Below are positions 21,385 through 31,289 of a DNA stretch of 64,000 bases, in pieces. Each line of letters begins with the position of its first letter. Position 1 is the first letter of the stretch. The position numbers and the translations under genes were made by a program. The DNA comes from Neonectria sp. B-13. Lineage: Eukaryota; Ascomycota; Sordariomycetes; Hypocreales; Nectriaceae. The notes below the pieces were generated by a model. It searched no databases, had not been told where the DNA came from, and was given only the letters and a program-made list of their open reading frames with translations. The stretch spans positions 682,001 through 746,000 of the forward strand of contig NOKP01000020.1 in NCBI GenBank assembly GCA_002682825.1, in the 5' to 3' direction.

Positions 21385-21919
21385 GTTTGAGTATCAAGGA
21401 GATGCCTTGAAAGGAAGAGAAGGGAGTTGATGGGATCTGTAGCTGGCAGTCTCAGAACAAAATGCTGCTGGCCAGAATGGGATCTTATATTCCACGAGGT
21501 CAAAGCTGCCACACACACATGTCGGCCATGGACTGACCATGTCTTTTCTCCGTCACCACTTGCCCCCCCGGGGCCCCAGATTTTCCCCAATGTCAACTAC
21601 CGTTAGACCGGATCAAGGCCTTGGGTTAGGCGTAACTCTAGATTCCTTAGCGGCGGACAAAGAATGTGCCGCCGCGAGGAAGCCGGCGCGGAACCGCGGG
21701 GCGGGGAATCGAACTGGTCAGCTGGAGTTGGAGTCGTGGAGATGAATGCGACCGGGGAAGCTTTGTGTCGCGGTGAATGCTACGGTCCGGGCAAATGTCG
21801 ATAAGACCTTAAGGACCAAGAAGTTCACAACGGGATAATTGATACAGACATGTATTATTCTATTGAAAGTGGCAGAACTGATGGCGCCTATGTTAGATGT
21901 TTGCATCCGAGGCACGAGC
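21385..21919. other. Intergenic, promoter of the anion transporter
   Basis: 535 bases with a G-rich run near 21645-21710 and no protein-like frame. It lies between the start of the transporter and the stop of glycerate kinase, both on the minus strand. Confidence 0.55.
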
Positions 21920-22879
21920 TCACTCCAGCTCTTTGACTTGTACCACCTCTCTACCCCGGTTCAAGACAATCTGCACATGCTTCTTAGACGAAGATCCTTC
22001 CCCAACTCCCCTGAAGAAGTTCTCCTGCTGCAGGCGCTCTAGGAATAGCTCGTATGCAGGCATGTATCCCCGCACGAATTGGATAACCTGCTGGTCCGTC
22101 ATCCCCGGCTTGTGCTTCCTAAGCGCCTTCTCCTGATCCAATCTCCACTCATAGACGTGGATTAGCTTGTCTGTGCTCAGATGGAGGAACCCGTCAAAGA
22201 ATTTCGGGCCTGCAAATGATTCGCAGTAACGCCGGAGGTTGTCGTTGATGAGCAACAGATGGTCCAGGCTGTGACTTGCGAGTGTCTGGATGAGCTCAGA
22301 CTCTTCAGATTGTGGTTTGCCGGTCGTGGTAGAGGCCTTGTCTTCCTCCCACTTCGCCCTGACCTGGTCTTCAGCTAGAGGCTGGAAACCAAGACACCAG
22401 CCTTCAAAGATTAGGACGTCAAGGCCCTGGCTGACAGGGACCTTCTCCCACTGCTCAGGGGGCACTCTGCCTCCTTGGCCACTGTGCAGACTCTTGTCAT
22501 ATGCAGGCCACTTGATAAAGGACTCGGGGCTCTTGCTCGAGTTGGCGGCCAGGACCTGGTCAAAGAATTCCCGGGCAAGCGCTTCGTCGTGGGTTCCAGG
22601 CTGACCTCGCGTCTGCAAGAGCCCATTTCCCGGGTTCGCTACCCGGAGAGCCACGAGCTCAGCGTAATCGGAGTAGAGGTCGTCCAAAGAGAGAATCCGT
22701 GTCTTCAGGCCATGCTGAGAAGTCAAAGCCGCAGATAGAGCGGTAGCCCATGTTGATTTGCCACTGCCTTGTAGCCCGGATAAGCCAAGGACATAGGGCG
22801 TCGAGGTTGATCGGCGATGGGCTTGGATAAGGGGGACAAAGAGAGCCAAGACGGCCTCGACTGCTTTTGGATCTATCAT
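21920..22879 (-). CDS. D-glycerate 3-kinase-like P-loop kinase
   Basis: This is an intronless minus-strand gene of 319 residues starting at the ATG at 22879. A Walker A motif GLQGSGKS (about residues 35-42) is followed by LSLDDLYSDY, RGQPGTHDEALA and VLIFEGWCLGF, the order seen in fungal and plant glycerate kinases and yeast YGR205W/Tda10. The C-terminal YEWRLDQEKALRKHKPGMTD and VIQFVRGYMPAYELF are typical too. The family phosphorylates D-glycerate to 3-phosphoglycerate in the cytosol, feeding glycolysis. It is divergent from a tartrate/D-malate dehydrogenase-like gene, whose product could supply D-glycerate from tartrate. The substrate is well supported by family resemblance, although some members have unproven activity. 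Confidence 0.88.
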   Translation of the reverse strand: MIDPKAVEAVLALFVPLIQAHRRSTSTPYVLGLSGLQGSGKSTWATALSAALTSQHGLKTRILSLDDLYSDYAELVALRVANPGNGLLQTRGQPGTHDEALAREFFDQVLAANSSKSPESFIKWPAYDKSLHSGQGGRVPPEQWEKVPVSQGLDVLIFEGWCLGFQPLAEDQVRAKWEEDKASTTTGKPQSEESELIQTLASHSLDHLLLINDNLRRYCESFAGPKFFDGFLHLSTDKLIHVYEWRLDQEKALRKHKPGMTDQQVIQFVRGYMPAYELFLERLQQENFFRGVGEGSSSKKHVQIVLNRGREVVQVKELE

Positions 22880-23469
22880 GACGAACAGAGATAATGAGGT
22901 AGATGATTAATTCAGACGTGAAAGCAGAGAATTAATTTGATGAGTGAGGAATTATGCTAGACACTGCACGAGTCGGCTGGCGGCGTTCGCCCTCCGTATC
23001 CCCGCATTCGACTAACAAGACCACGGATAAGTGCCATCTCGCACTTATCCGTAGTCTTGTTTGCCGATTCAGCATCGAGATAATTACACCCAACATTGGT
23101 GAATTGCAAATAATATCCTAAAAACACTTTCCCCGCGTTCATTGTCCAAATGCCGACACTAAGTCAGCCCATGATGCGAATGAGCTGACATCTGATGACG
23201 CTGGACGAGGAATACGTCCGCGTGGACTCATTTCGGCGGACTATGAAATGTCCGCGGCCAATTCTCCGTCCGCTCGGCTTACAGCCAGTGAATCCACCAA
23301 GTTGAGGCGTTACATGAAATGGCCGGCCTACATCCGCGGTCGGAGAAGTCGTGCATATCGAACGATTACAAAAGACGACATGCTCGATCGCGAGACTGCA
23401 TAATTGCTTCCTCACCGCACACTCAACACCACAACACCCCAGCCAAGTCCCAATCTCTGCATCCCCACC
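22880..23469. promoter_or_regulatory. Divergent promoter between glycerate kinase and the dehydrogenase
   Basis: This 590-base gap separates two divergent starts. It contains one strong structural element, the inverted repeat at 23015-23060. A CCGCGG motif lies near 23251-23256. No gene is seen. Confidence 0.5.
23015..23060. repeat. Near-perfect 20-bp inverted repeat (hairpin)
   Basis: The left arm 23015-23034 (ACAAGACCACGGATAAGTGC) and right arm 23041-23060 (GCACTTATCCGTAGTCTTGT) pair with a single mismatch around a six-base loop CATCTC. It sits roughly 136 bases upstream of the glycerate kinase start and 410 upstream of the dehydrogenase start. Each arm carries a GATAAG core (23026-23031; reverse complement at 23044-23049), the fungal GATA-factor type site. 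It could be a dimeric regulator site, a cruciform or a tiny mobile-element remnant. Confidence 0.85.
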
Positions 23470-24691
23470 ATGTCTCCAAGCGCAATCGCTTCCAAGAAGG
23501 CGTACAGCATCGCCTCCATTCCTGCCGATGGAATTGGCCCTGAAGTTATCTCGGCCGGTATCGAGGTCTTGGACGCCCTCGCCGAGACCCTCCATACGTT
23601 TGAGCTGGACTTTACTCACTACGACTGGAGCTCTGATACGTTCAAGAAGACCGGCAAGTACATCCCGGAGAACGGCTTGGAACAGCTCAAGAACCATGAC
23701 GCTATCCTATTTGGCGCCGTCGGTGCCCCTGGTAAGTGATCTCTAAGTCTCTGGAGTCCATTTCCCTGGTTTACTCACACGAAAACGCAGACGTCCCTGA
23801 TCACATCTCTCTATGGGGCCTGCGCCTGGCAATCTGCCAACCTTTCCAACAATACGCCAACGTTCGACCTACCAAAGTCCTGAAGGGCACGCAGTCGCCT
23901 CTCCGCAACTGCAAGACGGGCGACCTTGACTGGGTCATCATCCGTGAGAACAGCGAGGGAGAATACGCTGGTCATGGTGGCCGCTCCCACACTGGCCGTC
24001 CTTGGGAGACCGCCACCGAGGTCTCCATCTTCACCCGCCATGGCGTTACCAGACTCATGCGCTTCGCTTTCGAGACTGCCCAGAAGCGACCCCGTAAGCT
24101 GTTGACGGTTGTCACCAAGAGCAATGCTCAGCGCAACGGCATGGTGCTGTGGGATGAGATCGCCGCCGAGGTCGCTACCGAGTTCCCCGATGTTACTGTC
24201 GACAAGATGCTAGTGGATGCCATGACGACCCGAATGGTTCTGAAGCCTGAGACGTTGGACACGATTGTCGCCACCAATCTCGTGAGTTTATAGTCGACCT
24301 CTAAGAAAAATGAGACACTGACGCAGAATTCTAGCACGCTGATATCCTCTCTGATCTGGCTGCCGCCCTAGCTGGTTCCATCGGCATCGCCCCGACCAGT
24401 AACCTGGACCCTACCCGCGAGAATCCCTCCATGTTCGAGCCCATCCACGGCTCTGCCTTTGACATCACTGGAAAGGGCATTGCCAACCCTGTCGCCACCT
24501 TCTGGACCGCTGCTGAGATGCTGGCATGGCTGGGTGAGGAAGATGCCTCTCTCAAGCTGATGCAGTGTGTCGAGAACGTGTGCGACGCGGGAGTTCTGTC
24601 GGCGGACCTTGGTGGCAGTGCAACAACAAAAGAGGTTACGGCCGCGGTGGTCGCAGAGATCAAGAAGACTCTAGTCAAGTCGGTGCAGTGA
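23470..24691 (+). CDS. Tartrate dehydrogenase / D-malate dehydrogenase-like enzyme
   Basis: Three exons: 23470-23731, 23791-24281 and 24335-24691, giving 369 residues. It is an isocitrate/isopropylmalate dehydrogenase fold: IPADGIGPEVI at the N-terminus, FGAVGAPDVPDHISLWGLRL, the substrate-binding RENSEGEYAGHGGR, VTKSNAQRNGMVLWDE, VDAMTTRMVL and HADILSDLAAALAGSIG. The segment MFEPIHGSAFDITGKGIANP is characteristic of the tartrate/D-malate dehydrogenase branch rather than LEU2. These NAD- and metal-dependent enzymes oxidise D-malate to pyruvate and tartrate to oxaloglycolate or, for meso-tartrate, to D-glycerate. The neighbouring glycerate kinase and ACS-family transporter fit a tartrate-using module. 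The exact in vivo substrate is inferred. Confidence 0.9.
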
Positions 24692-25576
24692 CCATGGTTC
24701 ATGGTGGAAGAATACACGAGAAAGATTGGCAGATTGTTTGCTAGCGGGGTGGTCATCATGGGTGTAAATTGTACAAAAATGATCAGTTGCTTCAATTGGT
24801 CCCAACTCCGCTGAATTTCGTTTGTCATCAGAACAAGGAATAGTCGGAAACGCATGAGAGAACTTAGGCATATAACAAATGCTAAGGGATGGCATTAGAT
24901 CGATTTGAGAAGACAAAAGGCCATTCATTCACAACGCCACTCTGGAACCATAGTGTCCTAGCCAAATCAGGCGAAGTGATGAGGCTCCGAACTATCGAGT
25001 TTACCCTTTTTAGAACCCAGTGACGGGAACATGGAGCCGTATTTTCCTAAACGAGAGCATTCCCCGCGCCGCCGAAGGGTTTTCGACTTCCATGCTTCCA
25101 TCTAGCCGAGATACCCTGCAGGCCAAGCGAATCGCAACAAGCGCCCGAATCACTGACGTCTCCCCGCACGAGTCTCTCCAGACAACTTCGGAAAAACCAG
25201 CATGCAACTAGCGCGTGGGAAATGCGAACTTTAAAGCTAGCAGCCGGTCCATTTACAACAGTGCGCTTATAATAGTCCCTGCCATAGTAGACCAGCTGTT
25301 GCGGGATAGCCAGTAGAGACTGTCCGAACAATGACGATCGCTCCACGTGTCAGGAGAGCGCGGGATGGATTGCGGGGGTGGAACTCGCTTTGGCCTGTTC
25401 TATCACGAGGTCTCTCTTGGTCCTAGGTCAACTATGGAGACCTGGGGTATAGTGGCTTCGTACATATATAAAGAACCAATGTTACCATCTCCCCTGGACC
25501 TCATTGCTCGAGGGTTATTCCAGACTTAACTTTGCACCATTAGACTCAGTCCCGAGAAGCGTCCTGGAATTTGAAC
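24692..25576. other. Intergenic and promoter of the glycosidase
   Basis: No gene is seen. A TATA-like ATATATAAAG lies at about 25463-25472, roughly 110 bases upstream of the next start codon. Confidence 0.55.
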
Positions 25577-26805
25577 ATGCGCGTCCCATCGCTCCTCGCA
25601 GGAGCCTTCCTGAGCCTTCTCCAGGTGACCTCCTGTGCTCCCACACCCGGCTCTCTTCCCCAGCCTCCGAGCCCTGTCGAAAAGCGAACAGTTCCGACAT
25701 CGACCTTTTCCAACAAGGTCATCTTCTCCCCACCATCCAACGCTGGCTGGACTGATCCAAGAGTGCTTTACTCGCGTGTCATTGAGCTCTCAGACGGATC
25801 CCTCATTGCCACATCCGAGAACTACTCCCCCGAGCCTCCACTAGTTTACTTCCCCATCTACAAATCTCTTGATGGGGGCATGACTTGGTCAGAGGTTGGG
25901 AGGATCCAGGACCAGGTGAACAACTGGGGCCTACGCTACCAACCATTCCTCTATGAACTGCCGCGGGCGATTGGAGGTTTCAAATCTGGAACTATTCTGT
26001 GCGCGGGAAACAGCATCCCGACAGATCTCAGCAAGACCAAGATCGACGTGTACGCCAGCACCGACGGTGGTAAAACGTGGAAGTTTGCGAGCACGGTTGC
26101 CAGCGGCGGTGAAGCACGACCAAACAACGGATTGACCCCAGTCTGGGAACCATTCCTGATGTGAGTAAAGCATCATGACACCCATGGCGGTAGTGACTAA
26201 TGAGTTCCAGGGTCTACAAAAGCCAGCTCGTGATTTACTACGCTGACCAGCGCGACACGAAATACGGCCAGAAGCTCGTCCACCAGACAACTTCGGACCT
26301 CCTAACGTGGTCTGCCGTCGTCGATGACGTCCACGACACCGCCAACTACGCGGCTCGCCCTGGCATGCCCGTCTTAACGCTATTGCCCAACGGCCAGTAC
26401 ATCTTCGCGTACGAGGTCTGCGGCACGGACGGCTGCAGAGTCCATTACCGCCTTACTTCTGACCCGCTCAACATCATCAACGCCGCGGCATTCTCGCTGG
26501 TGTCTACCGCAGGAACGCGGCCTGTCAGCTCGCCTTTCGTGGTCTGGAGCTCCGTGGGCGGATCTTCGGGCACCATCATCTTGAGCGCCGGGAGCCAGTC
26601 GAATATCTTTGTGAACCAGAACCTAGGAGCCGCAGGCTCATGGGTTGAGCACACTGTTCCTCAGCCTAACGCGTATTCTCGAAGTCTCATGGTCTTCAAA
26701 GAAGATCCTAGTCTACTGGCTATTATTGGTGCCGGACGTCTGCCTCCTAGCAGCACCAACCAGGTCAGCATTAGTGTGGTAGACCTGAATGATATGGGTT
26801 TGTAG
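25577..26805 (+). CDS. Secreted GH93-like exo-arabinanase / BNR-repeat glycosidase
   Basis: Two exons, 25577-26160 and 26211-26805, giving 392 residues. A clear signal peptide (MRVPSLLAGAFLSLLQVTSC) is followed by a short pro-segment ending in a KR site (PVEKR) of the Kex2 type. The mature part is a beta-propeller with Asp-box repeats (SLDGGMTWSEV, STDGGKTWKF) and the conserved SENYSPEPPLVYFPIYKS. This matches fungal exo-alpha-1,5-L-arabinofuranosidases of family GH93 better than true sialidases, since sialidase FRIP/arginine-triad motifs are not evident. Such enzymes release arabinobiose from plant arabinan. It ends slightly after the last propeller blade with no carbohydrate-binding module. 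Family assignment is from memory of motifs and should be taken as probable. Confidence 0.8.
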
Positions 26806-27744
26806 AGACTAGGATAGTACACTTTTAGATGATAGGATAACCTCAAAGGTTCAATGCTACGCCTCGGCATTGCCCTCTTTGTTGTTCTATCTATGCAATC
26901 GTAACAGCCACTAATAATAACTCTGTCTTGGCTTTGTTAAGCATTGAGCGCCTTCTTACGCTCCACCTTTCAACATGAAGGGCATGTTCTCTCAGACTAG
27001 CGGAACATGGTCTTAGTGCTCAGCATCATCTCCACCTATAAATACTATTTTTCGTCGCCGAGTCTCTAAACTTGAACTAACTGACATATTTTCCGCACCC
27101 AGCTCGAATATCTGACTGATAAACTAACAATTTTCAACGCACCAGCTTACACCCGTATAACCATGTGCCATGCTAAATTCACCGTTTGCAGCGCCGAAGG
27201 CTGCTCAGTCCCTTGGCGGGTCTGGGTCATATACTGTTCCTCCGCGAGGCACTCGTCTCGAAACCTCGACATTATTTACGAGCAAACATTCCGACTTGTT
27301 TACACCATCCACCGGCCTCCGGGCTGTTGTGGAATTGAGTATCAGTATCCACTTGTTGCCGGCCGTTGTTGGTTTCACGGGTCTAGTCAGATTCTACCAC
27401 TCAACGAAGCATTGCGTCAACCGATACACTAAGACTCCTAGCCATCGCCGATGACCCGTATGAGGTCATTGATGGTTAAACGAATGCTTCGGAGTGGCAG
27501 TTATTAGATACTGGATACTGGATAAAAAATTGATTATGGCAAATGAGTCAGTAGTGCTATTGCCTACTTGTCAGGGAGTAATCCAGCTGAATACGACCAC
27601 GGTTGTGTCCCTCCCATCGTTTAGGAGAGCTCTGGGTAGAAGGGCAGAGAAGGAAACAGAATGATAATCCGTGTTCTGATGGTTTGAAGCCTAATACGGC
27701 AAGTAATGTGGATATACTAGATAAAAAGAACTGATCATTCAAGC
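26806..27744. other. Intergenic, no gene seen
   Basis: Two overlapping open frames near 27163-27454 are about 90 codons long with no recognisable features. No RNA gene was recognised. Confidence 0.5.
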
Positions 27745-30006
27745 TCAGTCATAAACTACATCTGGTTTAACTCTGTTTTCCATTGGCACAGGCCCTCGAG
27801 TTGTACGCAGCCGCAAATTGTTGCCCTCAGCCGAGATGCAGTAATTCTCCTTCATAAAGGAATCATCGTCTAGGGATCTCGACTTTCCGTCCGGGCCTTG
27901 CTGCTCCGTCAAAGCTAGTGCGAGAAGCTCTGGGACAGATTCCCAAGACGACGAGGTGATTCCAGTCCAGATCGACCAAGCAGAAAATACCAGCACAATG
28001 GCCACGTAAACGTAGAAAACAGCCATAGCCCCTCGCATCGTAAGGCTGTTGTCAGCAAAGGCATATCCGGTGATCCAGGTTTCCATTTCCGTCCTGAAGT
28101 AACGGGCCTGCTCTTCATCGGTTACCGAGTATGGATTTCCGCCTGGCCCAAACACGTTGCCATTCTGTGGCATGAAATTCTTCCACCACTCGCCGTTGGG
28201 ATCAGCTAGAGCAGTCATGGCCGAGACAGTAGGAGCTGATCGTGCAAGACCATTTGTCGCCAAGGCTCCTAGTATTGCCTCGAGATGCTCTTCGGATCTG
28301 CTTCCTTTGCCCTTGGAAGTCCAGACGCCACTAGTAAGGAGTAGCTCGTAAATGATGGTGCGGTTGGTCCTGGAGTCAAAGGGATTCAAGTATTTTGCAA
28401 AGCTTGGTCGAATTTGGATCTTTTGACCATATGTCGGGCTGAGGATCCAGGATCCACTCAGAGAAGTCGCCAGAGCATCGGAGAATGGGGGTGTTCCCTC
28501 ACTAAGAAGCGAGACAGCGTCGCCAGTAATAGTTGCAGAAATCCATCTGGCATCAATCATGCAGCCGTACACGTCGACTTTGTCCGTATCATCTGTCGGA
28601 ACGGCCACGAGGACCCCAACGGAAGCGTTGGCGGCCAAAGTGGAATCAGGATCAAACCAAAGAACTTCAGGAGTCTCTATATCCGGCAGCGTTGCCGACA
28701 TCCAATCTGTGATGGCCTTTGAAGTGATATTCATGGCTGGGTATTCCCATGACCGGAAATCCGGAATAGAAGGCTTCGTCAGATCGTCAGAACTCATGGA
28801 TGAGCGATAGCATCTGGTGTGAGTGATTGGTTGGGGAGCGATTAGCCGATGTTGAATTTTGGAATAAAAGTTGAAGCGATAGTTTCCATTGTGTGACGCC
28901 GCATCTGATGCCAATTCCCAATCCAAGGAGCTCAAGACACAAGAATCCGATGCAACGAAATGAGGCATCGATACAACTGTGTGGTTGGGACTGTTCTTGT
29001 TGAAAAACTTTTCCCTCACGTCGATGCTGAGCTTTGCAAGAGTCGTGGCTCCAGAAAGAACGAAACTTCGCGGTGGTCTCGGTCCGATAATTCCGTCGAT
29101 GATCTGGCTGGATGTTGGGAGCTTTGAGACGAGCTGATGGTTCAACACATCCCACTCCCAAGAAGGACACAAGGAGTTTCCGGTGACGTTACAAAGCGAG
29201 CCAATGGTATTGTTTGCGTCCAACACGGTAGGAAATATTTCGTCATACGTGGCGTTGGACCAGATCAAGCTTCCACCAGCCCTCCAGTCGCCCTCTTGTG
29301 GCATCATGACCACAGCGCTGAGCGAAGATGCGCCTAGGGCAAGAAGAGCGAAGATGATGGTGGTTGCGATAAATGCAAGTTTTTTCCAGACCCGAGAGAA
29401 CTTGCCGTTGACGATGGTGAGAAACTCAGGGGACCAGAGGAAGCTAATGTCTGTGATCTGTTGGCCAGCCACCAGAGCTCCATAGGGAACGCCTTCACCG
29501 ATGGTAAATTCGTGGCGGATCATGGCGAATATGATGGACGTGAGGGACAAGACGATGAACAACTCCATCAGCTTTGCTGCAAGCTGAATGCCGAGCTTTT
29601 TCTGAATGTCATAGTTGGGTGGTCCTTCGAGTTCCTTGCCGATGTAGTAGTTCTTGAAAACGTAGAAGCTTAGGGTGATGATTCCGGCGATGGCGGGGAT
29701 GTGAATTAAAGTGGTCAAAAGTGCTGCAAATCTGTCTTTGACGATTGGAACCTCTCTAACACGATGGGCCCATTGTCGCGTCGACCTGAAAGGAACCAGA
29801 ACACCATGGAGTCGGAACTTGCTTAGAAACGCAGCTATTCGCCATTTGAGGCGGGAGAACCCTCTCCCTGACCGTTGAGAAGGCTGCGTAGCTGGATCTG
29901 GGTCGTACTGGATGTACGTGTGGTTTGGTTGCTCATTGGGCGCATGTTCTTGAGCGCTCACGAGCTCATAGTGAGGCAGTATGGTTGTGTTGTTTTTATC
30001 CGCCAT
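27745..30006 (-). CDS. Large fungal membrane protein of unknown function
   Basis: A single-exon minus-strand gene of 753 residues, taking the ATG at 30006 (MADKNNTTILPHYELVSAQE). The frame is open 52 codons further upstream, but that stretch is Cys/Pro/His-rich and looks like leader. The N-terminal region is hydrophilic. Membrane spans follow near FAALLTTLIHIPAIAGIITL, LMELFIVLSLTSIIFAMI and LAFIATTIIFALLALGASSL. A large, N-glycosylation-site-rich domain with several cysteines comes next, with a final span near the C-terminus (AMAVFYVYVAIVLVFSAWSI). The motif SLTSIIFAMIRHEFTIGEGV recurs in a widespread but uncharacterised fungal family as far as I recall. No enzymatic motif is visible. Function is unknown; a surface or secretory-pathway location is likely. 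Confidence 0.75.
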   Translation of the reverse strand: MADKNNTTILPHYELVSAQEHAPNEQPNHTYIQYDPDPATQPSQRSGRGFSRLKWRIAAFLSKFRLHGVLVPFRSTRQWAHRVREVPIVKDRFAALLTTLIHIPAIAGIITLSFYVFKNYYIGKELEGPPNYDIQKKLGIQLAAKLMELFIVLSLTSIIFAMIRHEFTIGEGVPYGALVAGQQITDISFLWSPEFLTIVNGKFSRVWKKLAFIATTIIFALLALGASSLSAVVMMPQEGDWRAGGSLIWSNATYDEIFPTVLDANNTIGSLCNVTGNSLCPSWEWDVLNHQLVSKLPTSSQIIDGIIGPRPPRSFVLSGATTLAKLSIDVREKFFNKNSPNHTVVSMPHFVASDSCVLSSLDWELASDAASHNGNYRFNFYSKIQHRLIAPQPITHTRCYRSSMSSDDLTKPSIPDFRSWEYPAMNITSKAITDWMSATLPDIETPEVLWFDPDSTLAANASVGVLVAVPTDDTDKVDVYGCMIDARWISATITGDAVSLLSEGTPPFSDALATSLSGSWILSPTYGQKIQIRPSFAKYLNPFDSRTNRTIIYELLLTSGVWTSKGKGSRSEEHLEAILGALATNGLARSAPTVSAMTALADPNGEWWKNFMPQNGNVFGPGGNPYSVTDEEQARYFRTEMETWITGYAFADNSLTMRGAMAVFYVYVAIVLVFSAWSIWTGITSSSWESVPELLALALTEQQGPDGKSRSLDDDSFMKENYCISAEGNNLRLRTTRGPVPMENRVKPDVVYD

Positions 30007-31289
30007 TCTCGGCAAACTGCAGCAGCGTAGGACAAGGAGCTGAAAATGGAAACGAAGCAGGAAAATTGGACAACAGAGAAAGCGATTAGGGACGTGGGGC
30101 AGAGACGGTATTAAAGCCTGGCAGTGTATCGAGTGGGTTGGGGGCCAGAACCAAGTCATCATTGTCGAGTGTTACCGCCCTGTATCAAATGGGCCGGGGT
30201 GTTGACGAGGTTACGTTACTGGGGGGAGCAAGCGCCAGACGAGTGAGTGCTATGACCAATGAATTGACGGATCAGTGACAGGGGATCGGGCCTTGAATCT
30301 GACCGGTTTCATTTTGAATCCGTGGGCGGCTACCGGGACTACTTTCTCGCTTGCTTGGCCAGTCAATACTGATCGCGGCAGTTGAATGCGTTTGCTACGA
30401 AAATTCGATGAAGATGCTTGAAATCTTGCCATACACTTGAAGCGATCATCTAGAAGCGACCTCCCCTCTAACTTGGAGTTGCTTGGATCCCAAACGTCTG
30501 CAGGCATGCGGTAATTAAACCTACATCGGTAGGGCTGGGTGGTTGGTAAGAAAAATATCACATTGCGTGTATGGTCAATGGGTACTGTAGCCGTCTGCTT
30601 ACATGCGGCCCGCAGCACGCCCTTGCCGTCTGACACCCCAAACATGCCCAGCCTTACCGAGTGTGGAGCCGGGGTAACCATGTGGTTCATTCATTCGCTA
30701 TTGGTTGGCATACGAGCTTACGATAATGGTCTAGTAACAAAACTTCCCGTGACTCTGAACTGGCGAGAGTCCGGCGATAGGTTTGTATCTCCGTCCGTTC
30801 TCCATCTTTCACTTGAATGCTAGTTAGAGAGGACTAGCTTGGTGAGTTGGAAACAATTTAGGTCTCTGTGAAAGCATTGATAGGAACCGTTGATTAATAC
30901 GAAGTTCCACAACGGATGACTGGGAACTAATGGACACGTCGATATTGAGGGGTTGGCGATGTGGAAAGAGTATTAATGAGACCGGTAACCCGCATCTTCC
31001 TGGATGACAGTGAGGTTTTGGTGGCTTGTATAATTCAGGCAGAAATGCAACTGCTGATCCACTTTGAGGTGATTGCGGCCTATTGCTATAGAATGATACT
31101 GCATCTAGCTCCGTGTGGCATTGTTTTCGACATCCGGTTGGTCGAGTAGCCGCCCAGTAAGCCTTGCTGTTTAAGCAACGCGCCGAGAGAACGCCTTGTG
31201 CGGTATTTCGATACCGGGAGAACAACGGTATTTGGTTTCATATTGTGAGTTGCTGTCAAAATTATTCTAGGCCTCAGCTCACACAGGTC
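30007..31289. other. Intergenic, no gene seen
   Basis: Short frames only. The first exon of the following ankyrin gene may lie near its end, but I could not fix it. Confidence 0.45.

Noticed and set aside
30007..30162. 52-residue N-terminal extension of the large membrane protein
   Set aside because: The stretch is Cys/His/Pro-rich and unlike the rest; the ATG at 30006 is a better start.
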